Shown here in pieces: positions 44,005-54,123 of a stretch of 64,000 bases of DNA. The translations under genes were made by a program, and so were the position numbers. The stretch spans positions 372,839-436,838 of the forward strand of contig SDOX01000128.1 in the NCBI GenBank assembly GCA_004565275.1. Direction: 5' to 3'. Position 1 is the stretch's first letter. Each line of letters opens with the position of its first letter. Source of the DNA: Nannochloropsis salina CCMP1776 (Eukaryota; Sar; Eustigmatophyceae; Eustigmatales; Monodopsidaceae). The notes beneath the pieces are model-generated. The model searched no databases and was not told where the DNA came from. It saw only the letters and a program-made list of their open reading frames with translations.

Positions 44005-45323
44005 ATGACCACCTTGACAAGTACAGAAGACGTGCCATCTCTCCGCCGCACACTTGAATCGTTGCAACGGCAGCATGCTGCACTGGATGCAGAGGAGCGA
44101 ATGCTGGAGCTGAAGGTAAGTACACATAGCATCTTGTGGTTTTCATGATGGCATTATATGTGAACTTTACGCTTTGCCGTACACAGGTCGAGGAAAAGAA
44201 AGGGGAACTCAAACGCAGCGAGGCCCGTCTTCAAAGTGTACAGAGTGTACGGTACGTGTTTCAATTGGATCAAGAATTTGGCAAGAGATGATGAGGCGAA
44301 AGGCAGCATGGGCCGCGATTAGGGTGACTTTCCCAGGAATATGAAGCCCAAAAAATAATTACACACGGCTAACCCGGCGAACGCTTTCTTACTGAGACAT
44401 GGTGATATCATATGTTCTCAGGCCATCTTTGGTAGAAGAACACAACATGTTGGAAAAAGAGCTTGCACGGCAGTATGAAGAGTACGTGCGGCTATACCAG
44501 AATTTGGACTATCTTGAGCGAGAAGTCGACTCTCTCCGCTCGGCAGAGCTTGCGAAACAGTCCCGTGCGGAGCGACGCATACGATGCGTGCAACGACGGG
44601 TGCAAGCAGAGGAGGAGCGGCGGCAGGAATTGGTAGCTGGAGGCGGAACCCCGGGGAAGCAAGAGGGAGGAGGAGGGGGAAGAAGAGGAAGCAGGGCAGT
44701 GTCAGACGGAGACGGAAGGAGAAGAACGAAAGCAAGCGAAAGGGAAGCAAGTAAAGGACATGGGGAGGAAGCAATGGAGGGTCAGCTTTTTGTCATGGTA
44801 AGTTGTGTACCACTTTGTAAGCCAGGAAATAGAGGCAACAAAGAGGAAAGCAACACACCCTCAACATGACATTGGGGCACCCACAGGACTACGGGGACGA
44901 AGACATCACTGATACGAAGGCTTTGAACAATGTGATGGATGTGAAAATGAGCAGAGGAAGGTAAGTCATTTGTGACGATGCACGTGTCTCGTTCAGACGG
45001 CTCACTTCTTTTTCACTCGTGCTCTTAGAAGGACATCCGTATCGCAGCCATCGCCACCGACATCAACATCTTCGGCATCTCCGTCGATGGAGCACTTAAA
45101 ACAGTATGGCCATCCACCTCCATTGGCAAATCGGAAATTCTCGACCGCATCTTCCATTTTGGAAATGGGTGCAAAGCGTTCTTCTCCTTCCTCGCTGGGA
45201 GAGGGAGAGGAGGAAGAAGATGATTTCTCGTTCTTGCCGGGTGAGGAGAAAGAGGACAGTACCGAAGACATCCGTGATGAAGACATGGAAGCTGTACACG
45301 AAGCAGATGACGACAACTTTTAA
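44005..45323 (+). CDS. IFT38/CLUAP1-like coiled-coil protein, N-terminal CH domain not found
   Basis: A 306-residue protein in five exons (44005-44115, 44187-44251, 44422-44797, 44887-44960, 45029-45323) with consistent phases. The coiled coil matches clusterin-associated protein 1 (IFT38, intraflagellar transport B complex): VEEKKGELKRSEARLQSVQS, then VRPSLVEEHNMLEKELARQY, EEYVRLYQNLDYLEREVDSL and RRIRCVQRRVQAEEERRQEL. The acidic end (DMEAVHEADDDNF) recalls the DNDDF-type end of CLUAP1, and MEHLKQYGHPPPLANRK precedes it. Full-length CLUAP1 is about 410 residues with an N-terminal CH-like domain of about 130 residues. No such domain is seen in the 517 bases upstream. Either exons are missed or the domain is lost. 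A Gly/Arg-rich low-complexity insert lies in exon 3. Confidence 0.82.
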
Positions 45324-46017
45324 ACGAGGAGCGTTTTCTTTATAGCGCAAATTTTGTATACAGAGCGTGTTCTGGTAAAATCACTAAAAAGAAAGAGCAA
45401 AATACTGTCTTATTTGCGGTGACCTTTTATGCACCCTTCCATTAGCGTCAAAATGGGCAATGCTTTCCGATAAAAGATCTGCACCTAGCAGTACTGGCGT
45501 TGCGCGAGACTCACGCAGGATGGGCCATCAGTATAGGGGCAGGCCCTTCGGCCATCTCCTCCGAACGCACGATGCACGCGGCAATTCGCGGCATTACTGC
45601 CCACTACATAGATAGGGGAAGTAAGTGAGCGACATGCGTGCACAAATATGTCGTTTGTGGGTTAAAGGGAAGGGAGGTACCCGCCAAGGTGGGCTGGACG
45701 GCTCGAATCGGCGACAGGCGCACGTCGACTCGGAGGAACCAGCTGGGTCCATGTGCGGCCTATGTCCCTTTCCGGCGGGTTTATGGGGGCGATCACGGAG
45801 TACGCATGGGTAAATGATGCCGAGCTTACAGCAGTGCAATGTTTTGATTGATTGACCAAAGTTAAGCCGCCTGCAAGTTTTTCAGTGGTAGAACAACCCC
45901 GGGCAAGATCTTGCTCCGAGACGGATCAATTTCCTACAGCGCCTTTGCATGGTACACGTACTCCACAACTCTAATTTTCGCAACCACGCGGAACAGGTCT
46001 CAGCGACAGCAACAATC
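45324..46017. other. Intergenic region between two + strand genes
   Basis: 694 bases. From about 45530 to 45800 it is G+C-rich with several short inverted repeats, but it does not match a tRNA, SRP or snRNA pattern that I can recognise. It presumably includes the promoter of the HIG1 gene. Confidence 0.4.
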
Positions 46018-47237
46018 ATGGAGGAGAAAAGAGACGCTTTAAGCGTCAAGCAACAAGTGGTGGACTTGGCAGTGGCCGAAGGTATGGATATGAAGCCCTC
46101 GTCTCCGACCTCCTAGCGTCTGACGACATGGGAGCCGCATCCGAAGTGTCTTTCGCCCGTGTCCCCTCCTGTCTTCCCCTCCCTCGCTTTTTCGTCGCTC
46201 TCAACATATGACACACTCTCTCATGATTTCAGGCGTGCGTGCTGCCGTGGGAGCGGGCTGTCTATCGGGATTAGGCGTCTTCGCTGCGCATAAATACAGC
46301 CCCTGGTAATGCGCTGTGCCTCCGCAGCTTCCCAAGCGCCCTCCCATTCTCATGCTGTTTTTCCTCCATCTTGTATACAATTAGGTTTAACAAGTCGTTG
46401 GGCATTTCTGGGAAAGTGGGCACGGTCATGCTTGCCATCACAGGAAGTTTCTTCTTGTTCAGCGAACTGGTAGGGGCTAAGAGGTTGGTCGAGATCAGAC
46501 TGCCAGTAGTGCGCGTTTTTATAGCATTGCTACTAGAGTCATGAAGGACGCCTTGACTGACAACATGTATTGCTCCTGTCCCACCCGTTTCAACGCAACC
46601 CGCTCGCATGCCTCTCTAGGTTTTGATTGATGCGCAACGCCATCCCCAAGCCTACGGCTTCATGGACACGCCTGCTTTGGCGGCCGCTCCTACTGATGCG
46701 GCAAAGCCCGACGCGGAGAAGAGAGAAAAAGATGAGGGCCTGGGGATGATCCACATCAAGCCGCGGTACGTGTACGCTACGGTGGCGAATCACCTGTACG
46801 ACCATCCGTTCCAAATGCTCGTCGCGCTAAGCACCCCTATAATCGGGGGCTTCTTCTACACGGAGATGCAGAAACCTGGTAAGATAGGGAGCGAAAAAGC
46901 TACAGTGGGGACTACGGAAGTGTGCCACGCGGCTGATGAGATGGATGCGTGGTTGAGGTGCTGTTGGGAGTGATTTGTCTGTCGCCGGGCCCTCCGTCAA
47001 AAATCCTCGGAAGAGTCTTTTTCTTTAAACATTGCGGAAAAACATTGCTAAATTGCTCCTGTGATTTCGACATTTCATGAACACTATCATCCAGGCTTGA
47101 AGTTGTCGCAGCGCATCATTCACACACGCGTGCAAGGTCAGGCCTCCGTGATCCTGATCCTAGCACTGACCATGGGCTTTAGGGAGTGGATGACAAAGAA
47201 CGGAGGCCGCATTCCGTTAGATGAAGATGACGCTTAA
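46018..47237 (+). CDS. HIG1-domain protein, Rcf2-like (respiratory supercomplex factor type)
   Basis: A 207-residue mitochondrial inner-membrane protein in five exons (46018-46081, 46233-46305, 46385-46469, 46620-46878, 47095-47237), all phases consistent. The N-terminal half has two membrane segments (VRAAVGAGCLSGLGVFAAH; GTVMLAITGSFFLFSEL), as in yeast Rcf2. The loop contains Ala/Pro/Asp-rich residues. The C-terminal exon carries the HIG1 signature: KLSQRIIHTRVQGQASVILI followed by LALTMGFREW. Rcf1/Rcf2/HIGD1 proteins bind cytochrome c oxidase and the bc1-oxidase supercomplex and tune proton pumping. Small exons and the second donor (ccctg|gtaatg) were fixed by frame. The QCR8 gene of complex III lies 10 kb away. 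Confidence 0.8.
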
Positions 47238-47973
47238 ATATGCCAATGTGTCCGCCTTGAGCTATACTTCTGTGGGACAAAAGGCAGTATTGGGAGAGAG
47301 GTTGTACAGAACGAGGCGAAAGACAGCTATATACAAGGCCGAAGAAGCAATATATAGGAAGAGAGCGGAAGAAAATAATATTGACGAATGATGCTGCAAT
47401 CTGAATAGCCGCAGATTTCTTTTCCCCAGATTAAAATATACATATGACAAGTTGTTCGGTGTAGTGATTGACGTGAAGATGCGCAAGCTTTTGTTCTACG
47501 ACACTTGGAAAAAAATTACTGGGTGCAATTCATCCCATCCAGTCTTGGGGCTTTACCCTTAACATCTCGAATGTGTGCATGACAACGGGCATACCCCGTC
47601 GTTCTGGTAAAACGTGTGTTGCAATCATGTCGCCGAAAGGACATGGGCCGAGGAGACGCACGCACAATCCCTCATTATGACTCTGTCTGGTTTTCTCGTC
47701 GATGGAGCAGGACAAGATCGTCTAGGAGAAATGCAACCTACTCCATGTCTGCCTGCCTCCTCTTTATACCTTACCTCGATGATAACGTGTACATGACGGA
47801 GCAGAGTAGCACTCTCACTTACCATCGCGCCGGGGTTACCCGCTCGTTGAAGGCGCTTGAGAAAAAGATACACACATGCGTGTCTCCAACGCACCCTGTG
47901 CGGAGAGCCACCCTAAAGCTGAAAGCTTACCCTCCATGAAATCTAATTCTTCTCATTGTGCAGGGTTGGAGTC
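47238..47973. promoter_or_regulatory. Intergenic region between two + strand genes
   Basis: 736 bases. A minus-strand frame at 47530-47715 has protein-like composition (DMIATHVLPERRGMPVVMHT) and could be a terminal exon of an unseen gene, but no coherent upstream exons were found. An acceptor-like site at 47954-47963 (cattgtgcag) suggests a 5' untranslated intron of the gene starting at 47974. Confidence 0.35.
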
Positions 47974-49097
47974 ATGCGGACGATATCGACGCTCGTAGCG
48001 TTGTCTGCCATCGTTGGTTGCAGCGCATTTTTGGCCCCGATGCCAGCGCCCCGGCAGGTAAGGTTGACACGTCCTCGCTTTGGTTTGGAAGTCAGCACGG
48101 AAGGCCACTGTCCTCGAACTTAAATTTGGACAGAAGCGGTGATTACTGATGATGAATCTATGCTAGACGTTTATTCGTGGAGCCTTCTTATCTAATGTTG
48201 TCTTTTTTACTGCAATTGACTCATTATGTCAATCCCGCAATACATCGCTCGCTGCCTTGACCATTCTGAACCCTAACCATTCCTACCAAACTCAGCAGAG
48301 TTTCACATGCTCTGCAGTCTCGTCTTTTCTTATTGTTTCCGTTAAATGGCCCCCCTCATTGTCGCGCCTGTGCTTGGCTTTCGTGCGATGGTGTGGAGCG
48401 CATATTCATTCACGCGTCCGGTCATAAACGCCTGCACAACAAACAGCTTACTCGCGTCCATGCCGGCGCCTCTGCCGGAGGAGACGATGACTGGAAGAAG
48501 ATCATCAACTCTGAGGCTAATCTTGCAAGCTATCTTAGCGAGGAGGGGTTCCGATACTGCTTTAACAAGACACCTGAGGAACTGGAGAAGGAGGGTGACT
48601 ACAATATTTTCGAGAAGATGTTCGGTGCCACAAGCAACAACGCCGCTCGCATGGCTGCCCGCTCCTTCGGAAGGTCTTTGACAATTGACGCATACGACGC
48701 GAAGAAAGCGGCCGAAAATAAGGAGTGGGTTGCCAAGTACGGATACAAACGATGGGTTACCAGCTACGTTGACAAGTCCGACCTGGAGACGGAGAAAGGC
48801 GCCGCGCCCGCTGCCGTGGCAGCTTCTGCCAAGAAAGCAGCTCCTCCTGCACAACCGCGCAAACCTGCCTTCTCTTTCCCCAAATTTGGAGGCCAGGTGG
48901 CAGCAAGCACCCCCGGTCCCGCCAAGAAGAGTAGCCCGGTTAAGGTGACAGCAGCAGCCAAGCCGGCCGCTGCCAAGCCTGCACCAACTCCCAAAGCGGC
49001 GGCCCCTAAGGCCAAAGCTGCAGCCCCCACCGGTCCCTTGAGCGGCAAGCCCCAGGCACAGGGAAAGGGCAACCTCAACTTGTTGAAGAAGAAGTGA
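47974..49097 (+). CDS. Unknown plastid-targeted protein with a histone H1-like Ala/Lys/Pro tail
   Basis: A 244-residue protein from exons 47974-48057 and 48447-49097. Exon 1 encodes the signal peptide MRTISTLVALSAIVGCSAF followed by LAPMPAPRQ, an ideal ASAFAP-type motif. The join is in phase 0 to LTRVHAGASAGGDDDWKK. The globular part of about 100 residues (INSEANLASYLSEEGFRYCF; NIFEKMFGATSNNAARMAAR; WVAKYGYKRWVTSYVDKSDL) is not recognised. The last 80 residues are Ala/Lys/Pro repeats (AKPAAAKPAPTPKAAAPKAK), like a histone H1 tail or bacterial HU-type extension. Nucleic-acid or membrane-surface binding in the plastid is an inference only. The acceptor site chosen (acaaacag) is the least certain point. 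A possible upstream 5' exon is noted. Confidence 0.75.
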
Positions 49098-49881
49098 GGG
49101 ACGGCGAATGACTCGGCGGGGGATAAAATAGGCAAAGAGGGCATGCATGAATGACGGTAGCTGGTCGGTGGATGAGAGAGAAAGGCAAACCGGAACAGGA
49201 GAAAATCTGGAAAGTGCCTTGTCTCGCGGTAGGACGATACCTCTGTAAAGAGGCGCCCGCCACGAGCGGGACACCCCCATCCGCTCTCGGGAGTATCCGT
49301 AGGGAAGGGTAAGGCGGCAGCATAAGCGCGATGCGGGAGCAGAAAAATAGACGCCCAGTGCTTTTCGGGACACATAGGGGGTCTTATGACGTCGCAGACA
49401 GGGAGAAACGTGGAGAGAGCCAGAGTGAGGACACTGACGACGATGAAGATACCGACATATAATGATCTTACATCAAAAAGATGTATTGTTACCTTTTTCG
49501 TTCTTTTGTGGTTCGATCAATCAATAAATCATGGAATTTAAAACCAGTCCTTCTTCTCCTGGCCAGGAAAATCCTCGCTGCACCCACGGCACAAGACACT
49601 TAAATAGCCAAGCCAGCACGCTTATCATTCACTTGCTTGAAAAATTATGCTCGCCCGTAGTAAAGGGTCAACAAGCCGCCCGCGGGATGGGAATGGGTCG
49701 ACTGCGCACCTTCTTCCACTTGCGCAACACGCCAGGGGCTGCGAAGGGCCATTATGCCTCTTCCATCTTTCTTCAGTGAGTCAACCGCAAAACCAGATAT
49801 GTATACAGGACGCAGCGTACATTACACAGTACCTTTCCCTTAACTCCTCCCTCCGCACAATCCTTTCCTTCAGACCACTCC
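49098..49881. other. Gap between convergent genes
   Basis: 784 bases holding the 3' ends of the unknown plastid gene (+) and the large plastid protein (-). Short frames on both strands are unconvincing. No repeat seen. Confidence 0.5.
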
Positions 49882-52197
49882 CTAGGCCACGCCAAGTTTG
49901 GGCATCTGCCCTGGTCGCCCAAAGCTCCCCCCTGAGGAAGAGGACGGGCCGGCCGTGGCCCCGCAGGTGAGTCGCACCTCTCCTTCCTCCTCTACGCCCC
50001 ATTCCTGATTCTTGGCGGGGGAATGGCCCCGGAAGAGGACCGCCAGCAAGGGCTCCGCCGAGACGCCGGGAGAGCGGGTCCAGCGGCAGATTTTCAAGTG
50101 GACCCCCATATAGGTGCATGTGTCGGTCAACTCCGGTGGGGCTAAGGTATCTGTTGCCTTCTTTGCATTCCTTATGAAGGGTAGCCGGAATCGCGGCTGA
50201 GTGATGGTGAAAAGGCGACCCAAGCGGAAACGAGGTCGGCCATTCATCACCTCCACCGACTTTCGGGGGGTGAGCACAGAGACAGACGCTGTCTGCGTGC
50301 GACGGAGGCGGGGAAACCATTCCAAGAATTTAAAAACCGCCTGAAAGACAACCGTCTTCCCTCCCCCCTCCATCCTCACGGCCACATTCACCAAAAAGCG
50401 TGCGAGAAAGCGGGGGAGGGACAAGAAAGGCGATACAGGGAGGCTGCTGTACGCTAAGTCCCACCGCTCGGGACCTTCGGAGACGGACGTCTTACCGGGC
50501 AGGGCCTGATACTCACCGATTCTTTCCAGGACCGTCACGTAGTTCAGAATCGCCTCCGAAGGCCCCGCGCGGATTTCGTCCATTAAGCGACTTTCCACCG
50601 CCAAGACTTTGTCCTCCAGACTCATCTCCTGCTCCAAAGAACGGGTCCGATGCCATTCCTCCACGGCCGCCGTTTTCGAGTCCAAGAGGATGTGCTCGAC
50701 GGAAGACCTGTCGGTGGGGGGCATGAAATTTAAGTCCTCCTCCGCCGCCCCTGTGAGTGTGGGCGAGGGGGGCGTGACCATGCGGGGGGAAGCCGTGGTC
50801 TCCGAAGGCCCGATGCGGAGCTCCTCGGCCGTGTCGATGAGGGCCTTGGGGCGTTGGGAGGCCGCTTGCCGCATTGCCTCCTGTACCGTCGTGGTGGCTG
50901 TGGGCATGGTCAGGTCCTCAACGCCGTCCACCACCAGCACGCCTCGCGACCGGTCCGCCCCCGTCGTCATCCGCTTGACGTTACGGGGCTGAGAGAGGAC
51001 TTGAGCAATCTCGGCGGCCACCGTGGCCTCCATCGCGGGCTTGCTGACCTGGAGGGGAGGGTCTTCGGCGGCGAACGGGCCCTGGGCTGAAGCCGAAACT
51101 GGAGCCTTTTTCTTGGATTTGGAGACCTCTGCGACGGCCGAGGCCTGCAACTCTTGCTGACGTTGCTGCCGGGCGATCTGCACCTTCTCCCTCCGACGCA
51201 GGGCCTCCTCCCGGTCCCCGTCTCGGCGCCAGCGCGGCTGGCTGGCTCGCTTGCCCGCGTTTCCAGCACCCACATCCCTGGAGGAAGGAGCGACAGGGGC
51301 AGGGGTTCGAGGGGGGGACTCTAACGCAGGTTTTGAGGCCCCTCGTGGTCTTGCCCTGTCCAGTCTCAGGCGTTCCTCCACCCACCGCTTGCTCCGCGTC
51401 TTCACAGCCGCCGTGTCTTCCCGATACATCAAGGTGGTAGAACCTCCTTCCCCCGGGGTGGTTCCAGGCGACGGGGAAGATGGAGCGGAAGACGACTTTT
51501 CCGCCTTATATGGGGAGGAAAGTACGGCGCTGGGGGTGGCGGGGGGCGGGGGGCCCACCTGCTTGATCCCTTCTTGAAGGGCCTCCACCACCGGGGCCTG
51601 GGTGGCTGTAGCGGCCGCCTGGGTCTTGGAGAGCACGTCCTGAGCGCTGCTTTGCAGCGAGGTCACTGCTGTAGTGCTCGTCAAGGACACGTCACAGTCG
51701 ACAACGCTGGTGCTACTGTGGGTGGCGGCAGGACTGCTCTTCGCGGGTGTTTTCGAAGCCATCTTTCTGCTCGACGCAATTTGATTCAAGCGGTCTTGTA
51801 TGGCGTGCACGAAGTACATGGGATCAGCCTCCGCGCTGGCTTCATCGTAAGGCAAAAATTCGTGGATTTTGTCGTCCAAATCCCAGAGGGCGTTACGCAG
51901 GGCCTCGCGGAAGTCCCCCGGCAGCTTCTCCTTCTCAGGTACTCTTTCCGAAGGGGATGCCTCCCCGCCGGAATGGTTGTTCCCAGTCTCTGATGGAAGG
52001 GACGCGCGGTTGAACAAGTTTACTTTGGCCTGTAGTGGTGCCAACTGGGGCTTGGATGCGGTGAAAGTGGTGAAGGTGGTCTTGACTGGAGAGATAAGCA
52101 CCGACGCCGGCAGTCTGCCCTTGCCTGGAATGACAAATGCCCCGACCCCCAGCAACGGCGGAAACGCCACCACGAGAAGCGCAATTTGGCTTTTCAT
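49882..52197 (-). CDS. Unknown plastid-targeted protein of 771 residues, largely disordered
   Basis: One open frame from ATG 52197. The start encodes a signal peptide MKSQIALLVVAFPPLLGVGA then FVIPGKG, an ASAFAP-type motif, so plastid import is likely. Residues about 150-550 are Ser/Thr/Pro/Ala-rich with short conserved-looking helices (FREALRNALWDLDDKIHEFL; VSKPAMEATVAAEIAQVLSQ; REEALRRREKVQIARQQRQQ). The C-terminal 220 residues look folded (PERWDLAYSSLPVSPFLSLP; VVFQAVFKFLEWFPRLRRTQ; ELTDTCTYMGVHLKICRWTR). The phrase RWDLAYSS and the later beta-rich stretch recall the plastid lipid-associated PAP/fibrillin fold, but this is weak. No catalytic motif was found. An in-frame extension to 52329 begins without ATG and is disregarded. 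Confidence 0.72.
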   Translation of the reverse strand: MKSQIALLVVAFPPLLGVGAFVIPGKGRLPASVLISPVKTTFTTFTASKPQLAPLQAKVNLFNRASLPSETGNNHSGGEASPSERVPEKEKLPGDFREALRNALWDLDDKIHEFLPYDEASAEADPMYFVHAIQDRLNQIASSRKMASKTPAKSSPAATHSSTSVVDCDVSLTSTTAVTSLQSSAQDVLSKTQAAATATQAPVVEALQEGIKQVGPPPPATPSAVLSSPYKAEKSSSAPSSPSPGTTPGEGGSTTLMYREDTAAVKTRSKRWVEERLRLDRARPRGASKPALESPPRTPAPVAPSSRDVGAGNAGKRASQPRWRRDGDREEALRRREKVQIARQQRQQELQASAVAEVSKSKKKAPVSASAQGPFAAEDPPLQVSKPAMEATVAAEIAQVLSQPRNVKRMTTGADRSRGVLVVDGVEDLTMPTATTTVQEAMRQAASQRPKALIDTAEELRIGPSETTASPRMVTPPSPTLTGAAEEDLNFMPPTDRSSVEHILLDSKTAAVEEWHRTRSLEQEMSLEDKVLAVESRLMDEIRAGPSEAILNYVTVLERIGEYQALPGKTSVSEGPERWDLAYSSLPVSPFLSLPRFLARFLVNVAVRMEGGGKTVVFQAVFKFLEWFPRLRRTQTASVSVLTPRKSVEVMNGRPRFRLGRLFTITQPRFRLPFIRNAKKATDTLAPPELTDTCTYMGVHLKICRWTRSPGVSAEPLLAVLFRGHSPAKNQEWGVEEEGEVRLTCGATAGPSSSSGGSFGRPGQMPKLGVA

Positions 52198-52890
52198 GGT
52201 GTCCTGTGTGAACGATGAAATCGGTAGGGGTACACCGTGTGTGAGGAGGCATTCATGGACGGGAGCGACCAGTGGGTGTGGCGATGGAACACGAGGGGGG
52301 AGGTCTGCTCTTGACACATGCTGTACCACAAGAATTGCTGCATGTGCTCACACAGGCGATTGATCAAGCTTAGGTACACTCGATCATACCACGTAGGCCG
52401 GCCATGCACGCATCTTTCTCCCCGTGCTCCCCGCTTTTCGTGAAGCACGGGTTGTTCCCCCGAGATGAAGAACTATCCCTTCTCTTGTTCCAGCTAGCAG
52501 ACCCGTCAAGACTTCAAACCCGCCCTTTATTCCCCCTTCTCAACCAACACAACCTGGCAATTTACACACGTCTGCCTGGTTTGAAGGTGTTGGTGACCCG
52601 TATCATGCGTCACGCGCCCCACCCGAAGTGGGGGCAACATAAGCACAGAAAATAGTCTTGCACGCGGAGTCCTGTCAGACTGCCGCCCTTCTTCCTGGGC
52701 GATGCGCGTGAAGTCCGCCCCCCTGGAGACCATCAAACAGACAACCAACGTTGCACCACCCTCTATTTTCATAAAAACAGCGCACAAATTGGCCCCCGTG
52801 CGGTGCGTTCTAATGCACAGGATGGGTCGTCGCCGCGTTTCTACCTCAGCCACGAGTGTCAAATGCACAGAAATAGAAGAGAAAACCGTG
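52198..52890. promoter_or_regulatory. Intergenic region between divergent genes
   Basis: 693 bases between the large plastid protein (-) and the MRG gene (+). The MRG frame is open back to ATG 52702, so part of this region may be coding or 5' untranslated. Confidence 0.35.
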
Positions 52891-54123
52891 ATGATCGCGG
52901 TTGATAACGCGGCGGCCCCTGTCGAACCCGCCGCGCTTGACGTGACGGGTTCGACAAAAACTTTTAAGGAGCAAGAGGTGGTGCTAGCGAAGGACAGTGG
53001 ACAACTCTACGAAGCCAAAATCCAGAAAGTGCAGGAAGGGAAGAAAGGAAGTGCGCCCCAGTACTTCATCCACTACCAGGGGTGGAAGTCGAAGTGGGAC
53101 AGGTGGGTGGGGGCCGAGGATCTGCTCCCGAAGGACGAGCACTCCCTTAAGCTCCAAGCCCAGTTGAGGCAGGCGGCCAAGAGGAGACCCGGGCCCGTGG
53201 CTGAGAAGGAGGACGGTAGAGAGGGTGGCTTCAAGCGTGGGAAGGGGGAGGGAGGCGAGGACGTATCGAGGCCAGCGGACCCAGACTTGGAGCCTGCGCC
53301 GGAGAAAAACAGCGACCCGCAAGTGAAGCTTGCTATGCCTTTCACGTTGAAGAAGCAGCTAGTGGATGACTGGGAGCTGGTGACGCGGTGTGTGGAGAAT
53401 GGAGGGAGGAAGGGAGGATGGCGCGGAGGGGGGGGCATGATGTGGACCGATTTTCAGGCTCTCTCGAGGTGCTGGCGGTCGATAACCTCAATCCTCTGCA
53501 CCTCGCATCCCCCTCTCTTCCCCCTTTGACGCCCTCTTCCCCTTCCTCCCAGGCCCCCCCACCACCTCGTCCCCCTCCCCCGCTCGCCGTCGGCCGCCGC
53601 CGTCCTATCCTCCTTCCTTGCGCACAAGAAGGAGCAAGGCACAGCCTCCACGGTGCAGCTCGCTCGGCTCGAGGAAATGCTGCACGGGCTCCGGGAGTAC
53701 TTCGACAAGGCCCTTCCGCTCATTCTCCTCTACCGACACGAACGCGAGCAGTACGCGTCCCTCTTCCCGGCCGCCCCGCCGTCCTCCGCCTGTCGGCCCA
53801 CCTCCACCGAGCCCGCACTTGGCAGCAGCAGTGGCGCTGCGCCCAGACCGTCGGATGTCTACGGTGCCGAGCACCTCTTGCGGCTCTTCGTGCGCCTCCC
53901 GCGCCTGCTCGCCCTCGCCCCCCTGGCGCCCGCGGAGATGACTCAGGTGCAGGCCAAACTCGGGGAGCTGCTCAAATTCCTGCAGAAGCAGCACGGGGAG
54001 ATATTCCTGACCTCGTACATGAAGAAAGAAGAGGAAAAGGAGGAGGGGAAGGGGGAGGAAAAGGGGAGCCAAGCCGTAGCGGAGTCGGGCATGAAGAAGG
54101 GAAGGAGGACGAGGACAGCATAG
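52891..54123 (+). CDS. MRG/Eaf3-type chromodomain protein (NuA4/Rpd3S subunit family)
   Basis: A 355-residue chromatin reader from exons 52891-53387 and 53553-54123. The chromo-barrel domain reads FKEQEVVLAKDSGQLYEAKI, FIHYQGWKSKWDRWVGAEDL and LLPKDEHSLKL, with the aromatic cage residues. A Lys/Glu linker follows, then the MRG domain: MPFTLKKQLVDDWELVTR, spliced at a gtgtgt donor to HLVPLPRSPSAAAVLSSFLA, then EYFDKALPLILLYRHEREQY, DVYGAEHLLRLFVRLPRLLA and GELLKFLQKQHGEIF. MORF4L1/Eaf3 proteins bind methylated H3K36 and recruit NuA4 acetyltransferase and Rpd3S deacetylase. The frame is also open to ATG 52702, but the added 63 residues look unlike any family member. The tail is Glu/Lys-rich. 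Confidence 0.9.

Noticed and set aside
45600-45810. G+C-rich stretch with short inverted repeats, considered as tRNA, SRP RNA or snRNA
   Set aside because: No cloverleaf with A- and B-box spacing and no SRP helix 8 or snRNA core motif could be found.
48342-49373. 343-codon minus frame opposite the plastid H1-tail protein
   Set aside because: The Cys/Gly/Leu-rich translation is the complement of Ala/Lys-rich coding DNA; the + strand has a signal peptide and good splice sites.
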